DNA of 64,000 nt from Faecalicatena orotica (lineage in GTDB: Bacteria > Bacillota > Clostridia > Lachnospirales > Lachnospiraceae): contig NZ_QGDL01000002.1 in assembly GCF_003149245.1 (NCBI RefSeq), positions 310,001 through 374,000 of the forward strand, read 5' to 3'. Below the pieces are notes generated by a model. The model was given only the letters and a program-made list of their open reading frames with translations. It was not told the DNA's origin and ran no database searches. The translations under genes were made by a program, and so were the position numbers. This document shows, one piece after another, positions 7,891-17,446 of the stretch (positions within the stretch are counted from its first letter, which is position 1; every line of letters starts with the position of its first letter).

Positions 7891-9177
7891 ATGAAAATAC
7901 AAGCAGTTTTGATAGATGGGTTTAAGAATCTTTCAAATGTAAAAATTGGGTTTGATAACATTACAGCATTAGTAGCATTGAACAATTTTGGCAAATCGAA
8001 TGTACTAGCTGCGATTGATTTTGGATTGGCATTTATTAAAGCTACAATGGAAGATAAGGCTGATATGATGGCCAATTCAAATTTAATACCAATTAATAGT
8101 CATATGTTTGGTAGAAATTATAAATTTGAAATGGAAATGTTGACTGAACTGGATGCTATAGAATATCGTGTGCTTTATGGCTATGAGTTTGCTTGGAAAT
8201 GCGATGAAAGTGCGGAACCTTATATCGTATCGGAGTATTTGAAAATTAGACCGGAAGATAAAGGGCAAAAGTATACGCAGTTAATTAATAGAGATGCTCA
8301 AAAGGCATTATACAAAAGTTCAGAAACTGGTAGATGTTCGTCGAAAATAAATGTTGAATTAGCAGAACTTGTGGTAAATAAGCTTCGAGCATATGATGAA
8401 ATTTTTTATGCTGAAATTATAAAAAAGATGAATAGCATGAGATTTTACATGGAGAATAATCTGGATGCAAAAAGTTTTTATCAGCCAGATCCAATTATCC
8501 GTAAAGGATTAGAAGATATGGCTGTTGATGCGGAAAGTCTTCCACGTGTAATATATCAATTACAAGAGAAAAATCCAAATAAATTTGCCTTGCTGAAAGA
8601 AGTATATAAAGATTTGTTCCCGAATGTAGAGGATATTATTGTAAAACAATATAAATTTAATGGTGGAGATAGTGAAAAATTACCAGATGATGCTCCATTT
8701 ATAATAGCAAATGCAATACACGTCCTATTTGTTAAAGATAAAAATTTGATGCATCCAATTGATTTTGCGATGATGTCAGATGGTGCAAAAAGAGTATTTA
8801 TGATTTTGGCGAGAATTATTTTGGCAAATGAGGGAAATGTGTCTTTGATCGCAATCGAGGAACCGGAAAATTCGGTACATCCAAGCTTATTTCAGGCCTA
8901 TATTCAAATAATTAGCCAGTTGTTGGATGATTGTAAGATAATCATAACAAGTCATTCTCCGTATGTCGTGAGTTATTTAGATCCCTCTTGGATACATGTG
9001 GGTGTAAGTAGACAATCGGGAATTGCCGGATTTTATACATTGAAAAAAGCAGGGCAACGATTATTGCAACAAGATGCTACTGACTTTAAGATGAGTATAG
9101 GGGATTATCTGTTCTCAATGTTAGCTGATGAAGAGAGTAATTGGGAAGATTATCTGGAGTGTGATGTACATGAATAA
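7891..9177 (+). CDS. AAA/OLD-like ATPase, candidate anti-phage module component
   Basis: 428 residues from MKIQAVLIDGFKNLSNV, which has AAGGAAGG about nine bases upstream; two further upstream ATGs (7816, 7858) are possible. The P-loop region reads ITALVALNNFGKSN at about residues 29-42, a variant in which the first Gly of GxxxxGKS is Ala. The ABC-type end has SDGAKRVFMILARI (signature-like), LIAIEEPENSVHPSLF (Walker B and His) and IIITSHSPYVVSYL. This is the layout of OLD, RloA and AriA-type ATPases. It overlaps the next gene by eight bases, implying translational coupling. Function as a defence ATPase is inference. Confidence 0.82.
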   Translation: MKIQAVLIDGFKNLSNVKIGFDNITALVALNNFGKSNVLAAIDFGLAFIKATMEDKADMMANSNLIPINSHMFGRNYKFEMEMLTELDAIEYRVLYGYEFAWKCDESAEPYIVSEYLKIRPEDKGQKYTQLINRDAQKALYKSSETGRCSSKINVELAELVVNKLRAYDEIFYAEIIKKMNSMRFYMENNLDAKSFYQPDPIIRKGLEDMAVDAESLPRVIYQLQEKNPNKFALLKEVYKDLFPNVEDIIVKQYKFNGGDSEKLPDDAPFIIANAIHVLFVKDKNLMHPIDFAMMSDGAKRVFMILARIILANEGNVSLIAIEEPENSVHPSLFQAYIQIISQLLDDCKIIITSHSPYVVSYLDPSWIHVGVSRQSGIAGFYTLKKAGQRLLQQDATDFKMSIGDYLFSMLADEESNWEDYLECDVHE

Positions 9178-9757
9178 ATGTCTTGTGCTGTTTGTTGAAG
9201 GAGATACCGAGGTTGAGTTTTATAAACGTGTAATAGCGAACGCCAGACAAAAAAGGGTAGATGGAAGACTTGATATTAGTATCGAATGTAAAAATGTTAA
9301 AGGCATTGGTGGATTTAAAAATATTGCTTTGCGTAAGTTTATGAAAGAAATAAAGCCTAAGTATGGCGAGGAATGCGAATATAGTATTGCTTTATGTAGA
9401 GATACAGATGTTTTTGAATTATCTCCAAAGCCTCCTATAAAGTGGGATGAGGTAGAATATGCTTTTAATGAGAATGGGGTTCAAAAGATTATCCATATAG
9501 AAGCGAAGCACTCTATCGAAGATTGGTTTTTGCTTGATGTAGAGGGAATAATATCTTTTCTTCGTCTGCCAAAGAAAACAAAAATTTCTGGGGGAAATGG
9601 ATACGATAGGTTGAAAAAGCTTTTTAAACAAGCAAACAAGATGTATTATAAGGGGGTGAAAAGCAATGGTATGGTTGAACGGCTGGATATTGATAAAATC
9701 GTACAAGGCGTACAGTCTGAGTTAAAATCTTTATACAAGGAACTTGGAATATATTAA
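9170..9757 (+). CDS. TOPRIM-like partner protein of the ATPase
   Basis: 195 residues. The N-terminus, CLVLFVEGDTEVEFYKRV, has the VEG.(T/S)E strand-turn with the conserved Glu typical of TOPRIM-like domains in OLD, DUF4276 and RloB-type proteins. An acidic site follows in ALCRDTDVFELSPKPP at about residue 80, then IEAKHSIEDWFLLD, again typical of these folds. Such proteins usually act as nucleases paired with the upstream ATPase (family knowledge). It starts within the ATPase gene; an ATG six bases earlier is also possible. No terminator follows at once; the next 300 bases are AT-rich. Confidence 0.75.
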   Translation: MNKCLVLFVEGDTEVEFYKRVIANARQKRVDGRLDISIECKNVKGIGGFKNIALRKFMKEIKPKYGEECEYSIALCRDTDVFELSPKPPIKWDEVEYAFNENGVQKIIHIEAKHSIEDWFLLDVEGIISFLRLPKKTKISGGNGYDRLKKLFKQANKMYYKGVKSNGMVERLDIDKIVQGVQSELKSLYKELGIY

Positions 9758-9782
9758 AATAATAATAGAAAAGAAGGTGATA

Positions 9783-9866
9783 ATGGCGGGATTACAAGCG
9801 AATGCGGCAACAAAAAAGCTGAAGCGGCAACTTCAGCTAGTTGTTAATGACCATACTGAACATTAG
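9783..9866 (+). other. Possible 27-residue peptide or gene remnant; AT-rich gap to 10074
   Basis: MAGLQANAATKKLKRQLQLV and seven more residues, with AGAAGGTGATA before the ATG. It may be the left-over start of a deleted gene. From 9867 to 10074 I see only AT-rich sequence and no clear structure. Confidence 0.35.
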
Positions 9867-10074
9867 ATAATTAACTATATCTACTTTATCATTAATCATT
9901 CGATATTACAATCCCTAAACTGCTGTTCGATAAAATGCTTAAAATAAATTCCAAAGTGGGTCATTCTTTGTTTATATAAATTTTCTCAAAATAATGTTTG
10001 TGGGTTTATTGTTTGTAACCTAAAATAAGATTAAATGATAAAGTGTTTCCCATATGGGAGAAAGGATATGTTAT

Positions 10075-10995
10075 ATGAAAAAACATGTATCAGATTATTG
10101 GAACAATGGGATAAAAGGGCATTCGAACTACGATTTTGTGGATGTGGTTGTGAATGATGATAATAAGTTGTTCATTGATCCGATGTTGCTAGAAATTGTG
10201 GACGGTGAATGGTCTAAGGAGGCAAATGCAACAGTTAAATCGTTTTTTGATGCCTTCTATAAATCCTACAGGAAAAAAGATACTATGAAAAAGAAAGCGC
10301 TATTATCACATGCTGGCGAACAAAACGGGACACGTCTTGGTTATGGATGTGGTAATAATGGAAAGGGCAATACGGTAAACGGGCTGCTTGAAATCTTTGC
10401 TCCTTTAGACCAACTGCTTCAAGAAATTTCTACTATGGAAAAAGCAGAAGACTTGCCCTTGTTGATTCCAGACTTTGCAGAGGATGGTTTGTCAGATTTA
10501 TTGACGAATGTTCTCCATGATCAATTAAATAGATTTACACTACAGAAAATGGAGAAATATGGGGTGGAAAGTAATGCCTCGTTGCCGTTTTGGACATGGG
10601 ATAGTATAGAAAAATGCTGGAAAGAAATAGAAAGACCGTCATACTGCATTAATGGTCAGGAGCTGCTTGTTGTGCCTAAGTATATTGTCAGGAAAAATTA
10701 TTTATTTAGTACAGGACAATATTTTAATAGGATTATACTTGAGCGTATACGTGAAGAAGGAGGCTATATGAACGGTGATAAACTTATTCCTAAAAAGGAT
10801 GTTGTAAAGGCAAAGCGTTTTTCTGGAGAACATTGGCAGTATGATGAATCCCTCTCTTATACCAAAAAGAATAATGACGCTTTGAATGAATATCATCAAA
10901 AACTGCCTCATTTTTATGCCGAGAATGGTTATTCTATGGAAAACGAAGAATTAGACGAGTTTATTTATGGGTATCCTATTGAGCAAACAGCATAG
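10075..10995 (+). CDS. Unknown protein of the island
   Basis: 306 residues from MKKHVSDYWNNGIKGH, with AAAGGA nine bases upstream (the ATG at 10054 lacks a site). Soluble, no signal or membrane helix. Notable blocks: GIKGHSNYDFVDVVVNDDNKLFIDP (about residues 12-36, given in part), LLSHAGEQNGTRLGYGCGNN near 80-100 with several Gly/Asn, and IIRKN-like basic segments around 200. I do not recognise the family. It ends the island next to the copy B repeat, and the ATPase/TOPRIM pair lies upstream on the same strand about 320 bases away. It may belong to the same defence locus or be separate cargo. Confidence 0.7.
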   Translation: MKKHVSDYWNNGIKGHSNYDFVDVVVNDDNKLFIDPMLLEIVDGEWSKEANATVKSFFDAFYKSYRKKDTMKKKALLSHAGEQNGTRLGYGCGNNGKGNTVNGLLEIFAPLDQLLQEISTMEKAEDLPLLIPDFAEDGLSDLLTNVLHDQLNRFTLQKMEKYGVESNASLPFWTWDSIEKCWKEIERPSYCINGQELLVVPKYIVRKNYLFSTGQYFNRIILERIREEGGYMNGDKLIPKKDVVKAKRFSGEHWQYDESLSYTKKNNDALNEYHQKLPHFYAENGYSMENEELDEFIYGYPIEQTA

Positions 10996-11019
10996 TAACA
11001 ATTCAATTTGCTTAGATGG

Positions 11020-11039
11020 CGTGGCAACATTTTGGCAAC
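11020..11039 (+). repeat. Island right-flank repeat, copy B
   Basis: CGTGGCAACATTTTGGCAAC, 18 of 20 identical to copy A at 3731-3750. It is followed by AGAAAATCAGTAAGCCAGAATAA. The stretch 10996-11157 holds no gene, only this repeat and the operator-like box at 11103. Confidence 0.55.
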
Positions 11040-11102
11040 AGAAAATCAGTAAGCCAGAATAAATGATGTAATTAAAGTAAAAAAAGACGTGTATCTATGC
11101 AC

Positions 11103-11122
11103 AACTTAAACAAATATAGTTA
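11103..11122. repeat. Stray operator-like box
   Basis: AACTTAAACAAATATAGTTA, 18 of 20 identical to box 2 in front of the excisionase gene. No HTH or excisionase gene is next to it, so it looks like the leftover control region of a second, deleted element. Confidence 0.5.
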
Positions 11123-11157
11123 ATGGTGATAAAGGACACGCCGAGTTCGAATAGTGT

Positions 11158-11197
11158 AAAAAACCCGGAAGTCCAAACTGTGAACAGGACTTCCGGG
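11158..11197 (-). terminator. Terminator of the cas operon
   Basis: CCCGGAAGTCC (11164-11174) pairs perfectly with GGACTTCCGGG (11187-11197). On the minus strand the stem is followed by TTTTTT. It stands about 106 bases after the cas7 stop codon, with no cas4 or array between. Confidence 0.88.
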
Positions 11198-11303
11198 ATT
11201 GTACTTGCAATATTTAGAGTCCGTGTAATTATACCATTACCCAATCAACATAGTATTTTTTTCCCAGCTTCTTTGTCGCCTAAGAGTAAAAAATTAATTA
11301 ATC

Positions 11304-12137
11304 TTATTGCCCATCAAGTTCTTCCACTTTTACTCCGGTGATACCGGTCAGTGTATACGTCCCGTCACTATTGACTTTTAGACTTCGATGTACTTTGGCA
11401 GAGGAAACTACCTGATCGGCATGAGTCCACCAGATAACTTTTATCACTTCCATACTTCCGCTTGGACGCGCGGAAGATTCATCGTTCTCAAATAATTTTA
11501 AAATCGCTTTTTTCAACTTCTCCGCATCCTCATCTGAGAAGTGTGTTTTTTCAGCAAGCTGCCTGTTAATGCTTCCGTAAGTAACATAAACACCTCTGCT
11601 GATACGGTGTTTTTGTCCAATTGTATCACCGGCTTTTTTAGATGGATTGCTTTCGTTGGTTTCGAGGTTGACGCTTTTTGTAATCTGCAGGCTTTCAACA
11701 TTTACTGCATCAACACTGAATGCACTTTGAATACTTACAGGACCTCTTATTGCAATTGATACTCCTGTTTCTTTTTTACTTTTCCCTTTAAATGCCAGCA
11801 CCTGACCAAATGCTCTGACATCCAACCATTCTTTGCAGGCAGTTTCGGCAATATCATCACTTGAGGCTTTCTTGCCAAGAGAGGCGATATTTTTATTGTT
11901 GTCAAATCTATCCTTAATGCTGCGCCAGCTATCGTTGCGGTAATCATCTGACTGTACTAATATGTTTTCTCCATCATCCATAAGCCTATTTCTAATTTTG
12001 CGTTTTAAGCAAACGTCACTTATTTCCCCAAATCCATCATAATTTACTCTGGGACGATTGCCATTCAGCGGGTCTCCGTTTGGATTCGCATTTTTCACCC
12101 CAATTATAATTGCAAAATCAATTTTCTTATTAATCAT
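11304..12137 (-). CDS. cas7: Type I-C Cascade backbone protein Cas7 (Csd2)
   Basis: 277 residues, normal for Cas7c. It has the RAMP-type start [20 protein letters not shown] then DPLNGNRPR, with the family motifs DVRAFGQVLAFKG near 115 and IAIRGPVSIQSAFSVD near 130. Several copies coat the crRNA in the complex. The start at 12137 follows GAGGAGGAG; it overlaps the end of cas8c by eight bases, so translation is coupled. It is the last gene before the terminator. In usual type I-C loci cas4, cas1 and cas2 come next; here they do not. Confidence 0.95.
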   Translation of the reverse strand: MINKKIDFAIIIGVKNANPNGDPLNGNRPRVNYDGFGEISDVCLKRKIRNRLMDDGENILVQSDDYRNDSWRSIKDRFDNNKNIASLGKKASSDDIAETACKEWLDVRAFGQVLAFKGKSKKETGVSIAIRGPVSIQSAFSVDAVNVESLQITKSVNLETNESNPSKKAGDTIGQKHRISRGVYVTYGSINRQLAEKTHFSDEDAEKLKKAILKLFENDESSARPSGSMEVIKVIWWTHADQVVSSAKVHRSLKVNSDGTYTLTGITGVKVEELDGQ

Positions 12138-13935
12138 GTTCTGTCTCCTCCTCATTATTTTTGCTATTTATAAAGGCTCTGCGCTGCAGGGAATATCCCA
12201 TAAGATATTTACCATTTAAAGGCTTGTCATTTTCATACTCACCCTTTTCAAAAAGAGACATAATTTCGTCAAGTTCCCTCTGATACACCTCATAGCTATT
12301 AAGCCGCTGAATATAAGGATTCAATTGATGATAAATAACTATCCAGGTGGTAAATGGCTTCGTGGCAAATGCCGACATATATCTTACTGCATTTGTAGGT
12401 CGTTTTTCATTTTCGCTGTTCTTGTCTTGTAAATATCTTGCATGGCTTTCAATCCTATCGGCAATTGCCAGCATTCTGCCATAGAGATAATCCCGGTCTT
12501 TTCGCGTTCTTTCAAGTTCCAAATCAAATACCTCCTTATTATCGAAATAAAACTTTCTAGCTATAGCGCATGTAGTATTTACTGCTGATTCCCATTTATA
12601 AAAATCCCAGCCACCATCAGCCTTGTTATAAGAAAACGGATTAGAAATACGATTTACTGCCGCGGTTAACCAAGCCTGACTGAACTTTTCTCCGTTTATG
12701 ATAAAGCTTAATATACGTTCCCTTGACTGCTTTTTTATTTTGGAATAGCCTTCTCCTTTGGGTTCACCGTGTACGGCTGCGATTATACGATCGGCGTTTG
12801 GCGCAGATATATACGTTTTTCCCCGGCTTCTAAAATGCCAGCAACAGGATTCGTGCCAGTTTATAATGCGCTCAATATACTCGTTCTCCTTAAGTTCTTT
12901 GTAGAATGCCACTGCCATCCTACCCGTTGTTGCGGCATCTACAGCAATAACGGCAATTTGTCTGTTATCATTTTTAAGATTTTCAGAATTACCGTATCCT
13001 CTGATTGCTGAACTCAGCTTATTGGCATAATCCAGATCAATTTCGTTTTGTGCTTCTATTAATCTATCTCTTTCTGTCTTTATTGCATTTCCATATATGC
13101 CTAAACTATCTTCAAATAATCCTAACGGTACCTCTCCGCTGTCAATAGCCCATGCAATTATCGCTTGTGAATCACATCTATATGCTTGTGTGGCAATTAA
13201 ATATTTCAGCATCGCATGTGCTTTTTGGCTCGATTCCATACTGATCATATTTGCGGGTTCGGATTTGCTGAATCTCCCCCGATATGTAAAATTTATATCA
13301 TCGTTACAACTTACAAGCTTTGCATTACTGGTCGAAGTATTTATATTTTTCGGATGTTTGTTGGCAATCGGTAAAAACAGACCTGTAATATAGCACAATG
13401 CTGTTTCTTCCGATTTCTCTTGTTTTATATATGTTTGCCACGCTTCCGCAACTGTTTTATCTTCCCACAGATTTGGTACACTGTCTTCTGGCATTTCAAC
13501 GGAAAATCGGATAAACAATTTATCGGATATTTTGATGTTACAACTTTGTAAATCCTCAATGAGCGTGTTTTTTATAATATATTTACGTACCGCTTCGACT
13601 TTTGGATGAAATCTGCTCCACCTGCTAAGCTGTAAAAGATATTTTTCACGCTTTTTTTCATCTGTTGAAAGATATGCAACTTCATCATGTAACGGGTGGG
13701 GAAAAATTCCTCCTCCTGAACGTGACTCTGAGTCCTCAGTACAGGGAATGGGAATCGTCAGCTTGCTTTGATCAGCATCACGGAACATCCCTTCGCTGTT
13801 AACTGTGATACACACATCTGAGTTGCTTTTTGTTGTATGATTCAACGGCAACAGAACGTTTCCTTTCTCATCGGGGATACCGGCAATCTCTGAAACACGA
13901 TCATATGTATCGGCTAAATTTTTAAACCAACTCAA
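12130..13935 (-). CDS. cas8c: Type I-C large subunit Cas8c (Csd1)
   Basis: 601 residues from a probable TTG start giving [14 protein letters not shown], matching the usual SW..L...YD opening of Csd1. AGAGGGGG lies about 12 bases upstream, inside cas5. It recognises the PAM and supports the type I-C complex; in this subtype the small subunit is made from an internal start within cas8c (family knowledge; I did not locate that start). Conserved stretches include [19 protein letters not shown] near 75 and YLIGR-like [19 protein letters not shown] near 310. It overlaps cas5 by 14 bases. The coding frame is complete. Confidence 0.92.
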   Translation of the reverse strand: MSWFKNLADTYDRVSEIAGIPDEKGNVLLPLNHTTKSNSDVCITVNSEGMFRDADQSKLTIPIPCTEDSESRSGGGIFPHPLHDEVAYLSTDEKKREKYLLQLSRWSRFHPKVEAVRKYIIKNTLIEDLQSCNIKISDKLFIRFSVEMPEDSVPNLWEDKTVAEAWQTYIKQEKSEETALCYITGLFLPIANKHPKNINTSTSNAKLVSCNDDINFTYRGRFSKSEPANMISMESSQKAHAMLKYLIATQAYRCDSQAIIAWAIDSGEVPLGLFEDSLGIYGNAIKTERDRLIEAQNEIDLDYANKLSSAIRGYGNSENLKNDNRQIAVIAVDAATTGRMAVAFYKELKENEYIERIINWHESCCWHFRSRGKTYISAPNADRIIAAVHGEPKGEGYSKIKKQSRERILSFIINGEKFSQAWLTAAVNRISNPFSYNKADGGWDFYKWESAVNTTCAIARKFYFDNKEVFDLELERTRKDRDYLYGRMLAIADRIESHARYLQDKNSENEKRPTNAVRYMSAFATKPFTTWIVIYHQLNPYIQRLNSYEVYQRELDEIMSLFEKGEYENDKPLNGKYLMGYSLQRRAFINSKNNEEETEHD

Positions 13936-14629
13936 TTTTAAAATTAACCCCCTCTTTAAAATCTTTATAAGAATATTGCTTGTCATATGTGCTGACAACA
14001 CGACGAAGCCTGATTTTTCTGGGGTCCGTAAATTTTATTACTCCATTTTCCATCCTTTGATGACAAAGCCGAACTCCCAATTCATTTTTCCCCGTTTCAT
14101 CTGGATAATCAAAGCCATGAAACATAATGCCAAAATCTAATTCACCATAATCGTCATAATCGCCTTCACCTTCACCAAAAACACATGGTTCCACATATGC
14201 CTGGCATTCGCGTGTTCCAAGAAACACATCACGCCGTCCTCCTCTCTCTATCCAACGCCTGGCACTACTATAATGTTTGTTTTCGTTACGGTCTGCCTCC
14301 AATTCTGGACGCTGTTCGTTCCACTCAAAATGCGCGGATACCTGATATTCCACATCCTTAAGATAAGTATAATAAGCCAGCTCGTTTCCGCCATTCATTT
14401 TTATAGGACGGACTCCTTTGCTTTCAGTTTGAATCCGTTTCATAACACGCACTTTATCAATGTACCAAATAAGTGTCGGCTTCCAATATACGCTTTCAAC
14501 AATGCCTTTAACCGCTTGATAGGTCGGCGTCTGGTAGCTGAACTTTTCACCGCCAGGGCGAGTGACCGGATCGGAAAATAATGCATATTTCCCGTAAACC
14601 TTAAATTGTACAGTATTTCGTATTCCCAT
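13922..14629 (-). CDS. cas5: Type I-C pre-crRNA endonuclease Cas5c (Csd5)
   Basis: 235 residues from [20 protein letters not shown] with GGAGG seven to eight bases upstream. The RAMP fold shows [20 protein letters not shown] near residue 20 and [20 protein letters not shown] near 125. In type I-C this protein replaces Cas6: it cuts the repeat RNA and holds the crRNA 5' handle. It lies 40 bases after cas3. If no array exists in the genome it has no substrate. Confidence 0.94.
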   Translation of the reverse strand: MGIRNTVQFKVYGKYALFSDPVTRPGGEKFSYQTPTYQAVKGIVESVYWKPTLIWYIDKVRVMKRIQTESKGVRPIKMNGGNELAYYTYLKDVEYQVSAHFEWNEQRPELEADRNENKHYSSARRWIERGGRRDVFLGTRECQAYVEPCVFGEGEGDYDDYGELDFGIMFHGFDYPDETGKNELGVRLCHQRMENGVIKFTDPRKIRLRRVVSTYDKQYSYKDFKEGVNFKIELV

Positions 14630-14669
14630 TTCGTTTCCTCCCTCAAAAATCACTAAACCGCTGATCTCT

Positions 14670-16940
14670 TTAAACATTTAATCCTATGATTTTATCATAA
14701 AAGTCATTTTTAAGAACCGTTAAGCCTTTATAATTCTGATCGTCTACCGCACCATTTCTTTTCAATGCATCAAGTTGATATTGGTATAAAGAAATGCTAA
14801 ATCCGCCAAGCTTTTTTAATATATTACGTTTATCTACAATATCCGTTGCAATATTATACTTTTCTAAAAGTTCCGTGCTTTCTCCATAATGAACAATAAT
14901 ATCCATACGCCCTTTATCAATAACATAGAATTCATCTGCAGCGGAACGTATAGCTGACCATATTCCAGGTGGCTTCATACCCTGCTTGTCTTTTCGCTTT
15001 AGGTAAGCCCCTTGTCCCTGTTTATTGCAAGATAGCAAATCATAAACCGAGCCACCATCAATATTATAATCCATTTCACTTTGCTGCGTATAGAAATAAT
15101 GATTATAATATAAATTTATATCATAAATCTTATCTTCATTAAAAAGCCGTCTGGTTATTGCTGCTCCTTTTTTGATATCGGGTAATTTACTTAAATTCTC
15201 ATCTCTTATATTTATCACATATACATTTCCTATTTCAGGTTTACCATGACGGTTACATCTGCCTGCCGCCTGAAAAATACTGTCAAGACCAGCTAAATCA
15301 CGAATGACACAATCAAACGAAATATCAACACCTGCCTCAATAAGCTGACTGGATATACAAAGAACGGGCATATCTTTTTCTAATCGTTTTGTGATTTTTT
15401 CAATTTCATTATTAAGATGGGTGGAACACATATTATTACTCAAATGAAAAACAGGTATCCCTTTATTATGTAACTCTTTATACAATAATTTAACAGCCTT
15501 TTTCGTATTGAGTATGACAAGGGTTGATTTTTGAGCTTTTTTCAAAACAAATTCTGCTAATTCGGAATAAGTATACCCGCCTGTCTTTAGTTGGTTTCTA
15601 ATTTCATATCTTTTAGGAGGCTCCCTATATTTCGTTAGTGACGGATGATTGGAAAACCTCAGCTTCCGCAGAGCACTTTCAAATGGCGGCTGAGTAGCAG
15701 TGCATAATAAAACAGTGCTTTTACAAATCTTATTTATAAAGTTTATGGCAGAATTAAACAAATGAATAACTTTTATGGGTATGCTTTGCGCTTCATCAAA
15801 AATCAAAACACTATTTCCCATATTATGAAACTTTCGTAAATCGGAACCCTTTGCAGAAAAAATGCTTTCTAAAAATTGAACTTGTGTGGTTATAATTATT
15901 GTTGCATCCCAACGGTCAGTGTGCAACTTATAATACTGCTCATTATCGGGCAAAAAACCGGAATGATGCTCCAGAACCATATTGTCATCTAAATTCAGGG
16001 CATTACGAATTTCTTTTGCCGTTTGGCTTATAATTGACAGGTATGGAATGACATAGATAATTCTATCTAATTTATGATGCCTTGCATGTTCCAGCGCGAA
16101 ACGCAAGCTTGCAAAAGTCTTCCCCCCGCCTGTAGCAACTTCAAGTTTGTATATACCTATATCACGTAAACCCGCAGTTTTACAATCTTCCGAACCCCTT
16201 TTTCTTAATATTGACATTTCCGATTGTTCTTTTGCTTGTAATTTTGAAATTTTCTTTTCAAGATTTGATATCAAAACATCCCATTCCGGCGCTGCAGGTG
16301 AATACAGTTCACTATTTTCAACCCCCAAAGCATCTAGTCTGTCAGCATCAACAAGGCATGAATAGGCAAGCTTTATAAGCATGGACATATAAAATGGTTT
16401 ATCGGCCTGCTTGTCTGAATTTATTATATTCATAAATTCATTATTAAGTAACTCGAAATCTATAGAAAATTCTGCAGGTATCTTAACCTCTGTTTCATTT
16501 GTTAAAACATCTTTGAGTACTGTTTCACCATCGGGTGAAATATTGTCATATAATGAACCATGATGCGACATGATAATGTTTCCCAGCATTTCAGCGATAT
16601 GCTGAAAAAAATTAGCTTTCGTAAAACAATATTTTGCACCATATATGCTATGAGGAACCATTGAAACATCTTCATACATTAATCTTTTTATAAGATATTC
16701 CTGCCATTGTGGTGAACCTTTTCCATAATCATGTAAATATCCGGCGACCCATAAGATTTCCTCCATGCCAAATCTGCTTCCAAATTTCCGGGCCAACTTT
16801 GAAACATTTGACAAATGTGTTTTCAGAAGCTGATTACGACGAGCCAATGCCATATTCCACATTTCTGGACCTGATAATTTATGTTTAAACTCTTCCTTAT
16901 CCTGATTATATAATGCTAATAAATCTATTTGTCCGTTCAT
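14670..16940 (-). CDS. cas3: CRISPR nuclease-helicase Cas3 (HD + DExD/H)
   Basis: 756 residues. The HD nuclease domain is N-terminal: H70-D71 in [14 protein letters not shown], and SHHG near 123. The helicase follows: [18 protein letters not shown] near 270, FDEAQSIP near 380 and [10 protein letters not shown] near 560. It degrades target DNA after recruitment by the I-C complex. The start [10 protein letters not shown] has AGAGG eight bases upstream; the longer frame upstream has no ribosome site. It is the first gene of the operon. Key HD and ATPase residues are present, so the enzyme looks functional. Confidence 0.95.
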   Translation of the reverse strand: MNGQIDLLALYNQDKEEFKHKLSGPEMWNMALARRNQLLKTHLSNVSKLARKFGSRFGMEEILWVAGYLHDYGKGSPQWQEYLIKRLMYEDVSMVPHSIYGAKYCFTKANFFQHIAEMLGNIIMSHHGSLYDNISPDGETVLKDVLTNETEVKIPAEFSIDFELLNNEFMNIINSDKQADKPFYMSMLIKLAYSCLVDADRLDALGVENSELYSPAAPEWDVLISNLEKKISKLQAKEQSEMSILRKRGSEDCKTAGLRDIGIYKLEVATGGGKTFASLRFALEHARHHKLDRIIYVIPYLSIISQTAKEIRNALNLDDNMVLEHHSGFLPDNEQYYKLHTDRWDATIIITTQVQFLESIFSAKGSDLRKFHNMGNSVLIFDEAQSIPIKVIHLFNSAINFINKICKSTVLLCTATQPPFESALRKLRFSNHPSLTKYREPPKRYEIRNQLKTGGYTYSELAEFVLKKAQKSTLVILNTKKAVKLLYKELHNKGIPVFHLSNNMCSTHLNNEIEKITKRLEKDMPVLCISSQLIEAGVDISFDCVIRDLAGLDSIFQAAGRCNRHGKPEIGNVYVINIRDENLSKLPDIKKGAAITRRLFNEDKIYDINLYYNHYFYTQQSEMDYNIDGGSVYDLLSCNKQGQGAYLKRKDKQGMKPPGIWSAIRSAADEFYVIDKGRMDIIVHYGESTELLEKYNIATDIVDKRNILKKLGGFSISLYQYQLDALKRNGAVDDQNYKGLTVLKNDFYDKIIGLNV

Positions 16941-17276
16941 TTTATCAACCTCTTTATATATTGACGCGTAACGAAGGCAGCGCACCTGCCCAGAGAGGCA
17001 TAACACTTTTTCAAATTGTATGCCAAGAACATTGTACCATACCATTTTGTTTAATAGGAAATTAATCTATAAAGATGTTTTACGATTTTATATCCGAAAA
17101 CCGACCCTGCCAACATCTTATATAAAATAAATCCCCCCTAAATCTAAAGCTACTTGGTCACCTGAAACATATGAAATAAAATTACTTATCACAGCTTTTT
17201 AACCGTGATTTTGCACAAAACGAAGATGGTATATTAGTGCATATTTATGTTTATGCATATAACCCATAAAAAAGCA
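16941..17276. other. Intergenic region between cas3 and the sugar operon
   Basis: AT-rich divergent control region. I looked for a CRISPR array or single type I-C repeats and found none. It contains a partial copy of the RpiR-type palindrome at 17171-17187 (ATGAAATAAAATTACTT, left half perfect, right half weak). The cas promoter must lie in the right part of this region but I cannot place it. Confidence 0.6.
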
Positions 17277-17304
17277 TTGACAATATGAAATTTTATTTTA
17301 TAAT
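17277..17304 (+). promoter_or_regulatory. Sugar-operon promoter overlapped by RpiR-type operator
   Basis: Consensus TTGACA (17277-17282), 16-base spacer, TATAAT (17299-17304). The spacer is filled by ATGAAATTTTATTTTAT (17285-17301), a near copy of the palindrome at 21961. A bound regulator would cover the promoter. Binding by the RpiR protein at 22934 is inference from position. Confidence 0.8.
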
Positions 17305-17446
17305 GGACTTATACAAAAAGCATAATTAATTGGGGTTAAAGGCCGGAAAAATTGTCAAATAAAGACAAAATATGCGCCTTTAATAAGAAAATAAAGATTC
17401 TGAACTCAAAATGCTGAAAAAAAATTTAATTTAAGGAGGAGAAGTT

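Noticed and set aside
11123-11341. A 72-codon plus-strand frame across the cas operon terminator.
   Set aside because: It is formed by the terminator hairpin and the antisense of cas7; no start signals.
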